Source: Fragilariopsis cylindrus CCMP1102 (taxonomy: Eukaryota > Bacillariophyta > Bacillariophyceae > Bacillariales > Bacillariaceae). From it: 64,000 bases of DNA. The stretch lies in NCBI GenBank assembly GCA_900095095.1, contig FMBT01000324.1, forward strand, positions 248,001 through 312,000. The letters run 5' to 3'. This document shows, piece after piece, positions 60,365 through 64,000 of this stretch. How positions within the stretch are numbered: position 1 is the stretch's first letter; each line of letters starts with the position of its first letter. Position numbers and translations under genes: made by a program. The notes beneath the pieces are model-generated. The model was not told the origin of the DNA. It did no database searches and saw only the letters and a program-made list of their open reading frames with translations.

Positions 60365-63300
60365 CTACCAAATCGACCCTTGTCCGCCACCGCTTGGTAA
60401 ATTGTCGCCGGGTATGCTCCATGTATTATTCTTTTCGTTATCCACATCATCGTTGTTTCCATCTCCAAAGAAAGAAGGCTGCAATGTACTTTCAAGCGAT
60501 GGAATATTCTGACTGCCTCCCCAAATCGAAGCGCTCCCAACAGAACTATTCTTAGACATGGTACCCAGAAGTCTAGAGCCACCAATATCGTTACTTTCCT
60601 CAGATTTGCCACGTGAAAATCCGAACGGAACGGACAACGGAGGCTCTTCTGCGTTTGGTCCATTGACAAAGGAAGTACTAAATGCTGCAGAATCTTCAGA
60701 AGCAGGAGTCATTGAAGGAGTATGTTCAAACGAACCTGTCAGACTAGACCCAAGTAATGAACTATTACCTGCAGGTGTCTCATGATGTTGCAACATATCA
60801 GGTGGAAATACAGTCTGTGGAGCACCTCTTCCATGTGAAGGAACGTATTCGTTTTGCAGAGATCCACCCTTTGGCATAGTATTCTGACCAAAATTTGACG
60901 GTACAAATGCCTTAGCCGTGGCTCGAATTTCTCCTTGCTGATTGTCTTCTGAATAAGCATCCGACGAAGTGTCCTCTGGTACTGTGGCTACTAGGGGCCT
61001 TAATGGAATAGCCATCGGCTGACCAGACATGAAGCCTGGAGGTGGGACTGAACCATGAGGAACGAGAGGAACAAATTCTTTTGACGAGATAGACATTCCC
61101 CTATTGCTTCCAAACGAAGATACTGTTTTGTCATCGTCATTGATAGAAGAAAAGTAGCTCGAAGCAGGTAAAACTTGTTGCTGATTTGTTGCTAGCGTCG
61201 GTGTGATATTCCTTTGTTGACTAGAACTCGCATATGATTGCGACTGCATAGTAACCGGAGCAGTTGCCCATTGACCACCAGATATCATTTCAGATGTGGT
61301 CAATACCATTTGCGGTTGTCGAGTAGAAGATTTCAATCCAGATATAGAATGTGCAGGTAAGGATGCTGACGGGTGCATTCCATTTGGCATACGCCGTTGT
61401 GCATTACTTTGCAATGGCACGCCCAAAGATGGGATTGGAACTGATGGTTGAGGGACGCTGAATACTTTCTGGGTGACTTTGGCTATTGCTTCCTGCTCCT
61501 GACGAGCCTGCTCCCGATTATTCCATTCCCGATTTCGACGCCGTTTTTCTTCTCGTTTCGCAGCCAGCCTGCGGGTCGTCTCTTCCTGTTGACGAGCTGC
61601 CTCCTCTCTCTGTGCTATTTCATCCGGTCCCGGCGAATCTTCTTTTGGTGCCGATCATTATTTTCACTCTCTTGTGACTGTTCTTCGATATCTGCCGAAC
61701 TTGCTTCAGCTGCACTTTCTTCGTCGCCGCCTTGTCCTAGATCCACATAACTAAATCGTCAGCTGTTGCACGATGCGTTCCACCGCATGCCTTGACAGCG
61801 GCCAAGATTTGGCTTTCGATGAAGCCCATCCCTAACAGTGCTGTGACGAGTGGGTCTTCTTTCTCTTTCACCTCAGTTGAATCGGAATGGGCTGAAGCTG
61901 AATGTTTTTGATCTGCTATGTTACTTGCTTCTATACTGCTTTCTGCATCTTTACCACTCTGTTTCTTTTTCTTCTTCTTCTTCTTTTTATTCTTAGAAGA
62001 AGAAATTTCGGATGTGTTTAAGGATGCATCTTCATTCGTTATCTCAGACTCTATAACACTATTAGTATTGTCCTTCGAAATCGGCGTATAACCATTCTTC
62101 TCAACATCGGATAGTCGCTGGTAAACACGCTCCAGCTTCCTTAAGAAAACCCTTCGTTCTTGATGATGATTAAAAAATGAATTTGTCATTTCTTGCAAAG
62201 CCAGACCATGTGTTTCGATATCCTTTTCGTAATTGCCAGATTGGACATATTGCACTAATTCACCAGGGGTTATACCTCGGCCATCACTTTCTCTCCATGT
62301 ATGTGTTACATCCGTTAGAGTTGATAAATTACTACCTTTTTCCAGTAATAATTCCATAACTTCGGACGAACCAGAAACTGCTGCATAATGTAGAGGCGAC
62401 CATCCAGATTCGTCACAAGTCAAATTTAAGAAAGATTCGGGGAGGGGATCTTTCCCTTCCTTTGGTTCATAAGAGTCTACTTTGTCGAAAAGGAGCTGTA
62501 AAAATCTTACGTCGCCGTGGAAGCATGCTGTATGAAGGGCTGTCCTGCCACTGCGTAAAGGTTTGAAGGCTAATAGAAGATCAGTGTGAAGGACGTACTC
62601 TGCGAGTCGCAATCTAGCTTCTATCCCTCTCTCGACGTGTGCTCTATTTTTTGCTACTGAATTTGGCAGGAGAAATTCCAGATGAGATATTATAGATGAA
62701 GTAGAAATCGTACCAGCTTCGTCGTCATTATTATCTTCTTCCATCAATTTTCGTAGAGGAGTCTCTTGCAGTAGACCGTCTAATTTGGTAATCTCATTAG
62801 ATTGACAAGCAGAAACCACACGACTTCTCCATGACACAATAGCCTTTTCTCGTTTCTTTTGTGCTGCCTCTGCTGCTTTCTGAGCCGCCTCTTCTTTTAA
62901 CTTTGCCTTTCTTCGTTGTTTCTTTTCTCTCTTCTTGACTGCCTTTCGTTCCCTATCATCTGACTCCAATAGGTGATCATTTATGGCCACTTGTTCAAGT
63001 GATTCCCAGTCTCCAGAAGCAAATTGAGATGCTAACTTTGCCGCTTCCTCCTTCTGTTTGCGATGATGGAGAAGAAACTCAACCTCTTCAAATGTCAGTT
63101 CACGGTTTTCAAAACTTTCATCGTCATCGTCATCATCATCGTCATCTTCTGCGGCAGCCATTTGCTCTGCTGCAGCATACGTACGTCGAAGAGCTTCCCA
63201 AGATGCACCGTCTGCGAAGAAACCGGCTGTTGCCGCTGCCATGTGATCCGGAATCATACCAGAAGATGAACCACTAGCCGCAGCTGCCACGGCAGCAAGC

Positions 63301-64000
63301 GAGGATGCATCCATAGGATTTGCTCCAAAACTAAAAACAGGACCACCATTCTTATTAGAGGATGATGTTGTAGAATTCGAATTAGCACTCTTTTTGGAGT
63401 CACCAGAATTATTAGTTCCATCGAATGTTGCAATCCCAGCCGAAACACCTGCATTGATTTTTCCTCCATTATTATTACTATTATTATTGTTCATGGACAT
63501 GCCCATAATTTCCACAAACATACTCATAAGCGCTTTCATTTCTGCTTCGGTACAGGGAAGTCCATGCTTATTACGAAAAGTATTTTGACCTGCTGCAGCT
63601 GCTGCGGCCTTTTCTTTCAATGCCTCCAAATCGAGATCCCCAAAGCTTATAGAAGAATTACCACTACCACTGCCGCCTGCACCCATCATAGCTGCCATTT
63701 GTGCCGCTGTAATAGCAGCGGATGTGTTGTTACTACTACTACTACTACTGTTGTTCTTTTTGTTATTACTGCTGCTATTGGGAGGCCGTGAGGGTCCAAA
63801 AGAAATTTTAACTTCTGTACCTCCTCCTTGACCTTGTCCTCCTCCTCTCCCCGCAGACGACCTATCCGATGATGAACTCATTCTTTTGACATGAGCCTTA
63901 TGAAGTTCAATATACTTGGCAGTATCTTCTGAGTTCATTCCCATAGTTGCAGCTTCTAATTGTTCTGGGGTTAATCCATCGTTTTGTTGATTATTTTTGT
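60365..64000 (-). CDS. Ankyrin-repeat and UBA-domain protein (5' end beyond the window)
   Basis: The frame enters from beyond 64000 (QQNDGLTPEQLEAATMGMNS) and runs to TAG at 60365 when single-base breaks near 61751 and 61640 are read through, giving at least 1,210 aa. Order: Ser/Asn/Gly-rich N-terminus; an acidic run over GTC repeats; a Lys/Arg/Ala coiled coil (RKAVKKREKKQRRKAKLKEE); ankyrin repeats RSGRTALHTACFHGDVRFLQ and ESGWSPLHYAAVSGSSEVME; a poly-Lys stretch; a UBA domain DPLVTALLGMGFIESQILAA; a second charged coiled coil (RLAAKREEKRRRNREWNNRE); and a long Ser/Pro/Gln-rich tail ending GQGSIW. The UBA suggests ubiquitin binding. I do not recognise a named orthologue. Confidence 0.85.

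Noticed and set aside
1-64000. Retroelements, LTRs, virus-like or Polinton-type genes
   Set aside because: No reverse transcriptase, integrase, capsid or polymerase motif and no long terminal repeats were seen on either strand.

Overview
This is nuclear DNA from a photosynthetic stramenopile, most likely a diatom. The evidence is: short GT-AG introns in most genes; AT-rich intergenic DNA with many microsatellites; several N-termini of the type used to import proteins into a four-membrane plastid (signal peptide cut before F or W, as in VSAF, VTAF and AAAW), carried by nitrite reductase, an rRNA-methyltransferase-like protein and a Mn superoxide dismutase; and two tandem genes of a family with a GDNPSCSSGPP core that I associate, from memory, with diatoms. 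I cannot name the species.

Layout. 1-887: 5' part of a B-type cyclin (minus), cut by the window edge. 3315-4949: MBOAT lysophospholipid acyltransferase. 5922-6411: a 163-bp unit repeated three times, each carrying a complete selenocysteine tRNA (anticodon TCA). 6550-9302: plastid RlmI-like methyltransferase (minus). 10304-12627: divergent pair DPH4 and prohibitin-2. 13044-14240: splicing factor PRP18 (minus). 15786-20058: two tandem genes of the GDNPSC family, the first apparently decaying. 21735-35358: giant HUWE1/TOM1-type HECT ubiquitin ligase (about 4,450 aa). 36866-39152: plastid ferredoxin-nitrite reductase. 39880-42512: divergent pair of a truncated acyl-CoA-synthetase-like mitochondrial protein and succinyl-CoA ligase alpha. 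43307-43976: SUMO E2 UBC9 (minus). 45315-46349: thylakoid-targeted Mn-SOD (minus). 46890-56608: RME-8/DNAJC13. 56720-60120: two PP2C phosphatases head to head. 60365-64000: ankyrin/UBA protein (minus), cut by the window edge.

Most loci are conserved housekeeping genes with no operon-like logic. Several share short divergent promoters (DPH4/PHB2, ANL-like/SUCLG1, SOD/RME-8, the PP2C pair). The most notable item is the tandem tRNA-Sec array. The second is the GDNPSC gene pair.

One technical point affects reading. At least a dozen conserved reading frames break at single positions, nearly all of which are explained by one base missing from a short homopolymer. I read these as consensus errors of the assembly and annotate through them, but true mutations cannot be excluded from one sequence. 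I saw no retroelement, virus-like element, CRISPR array or rRNA.
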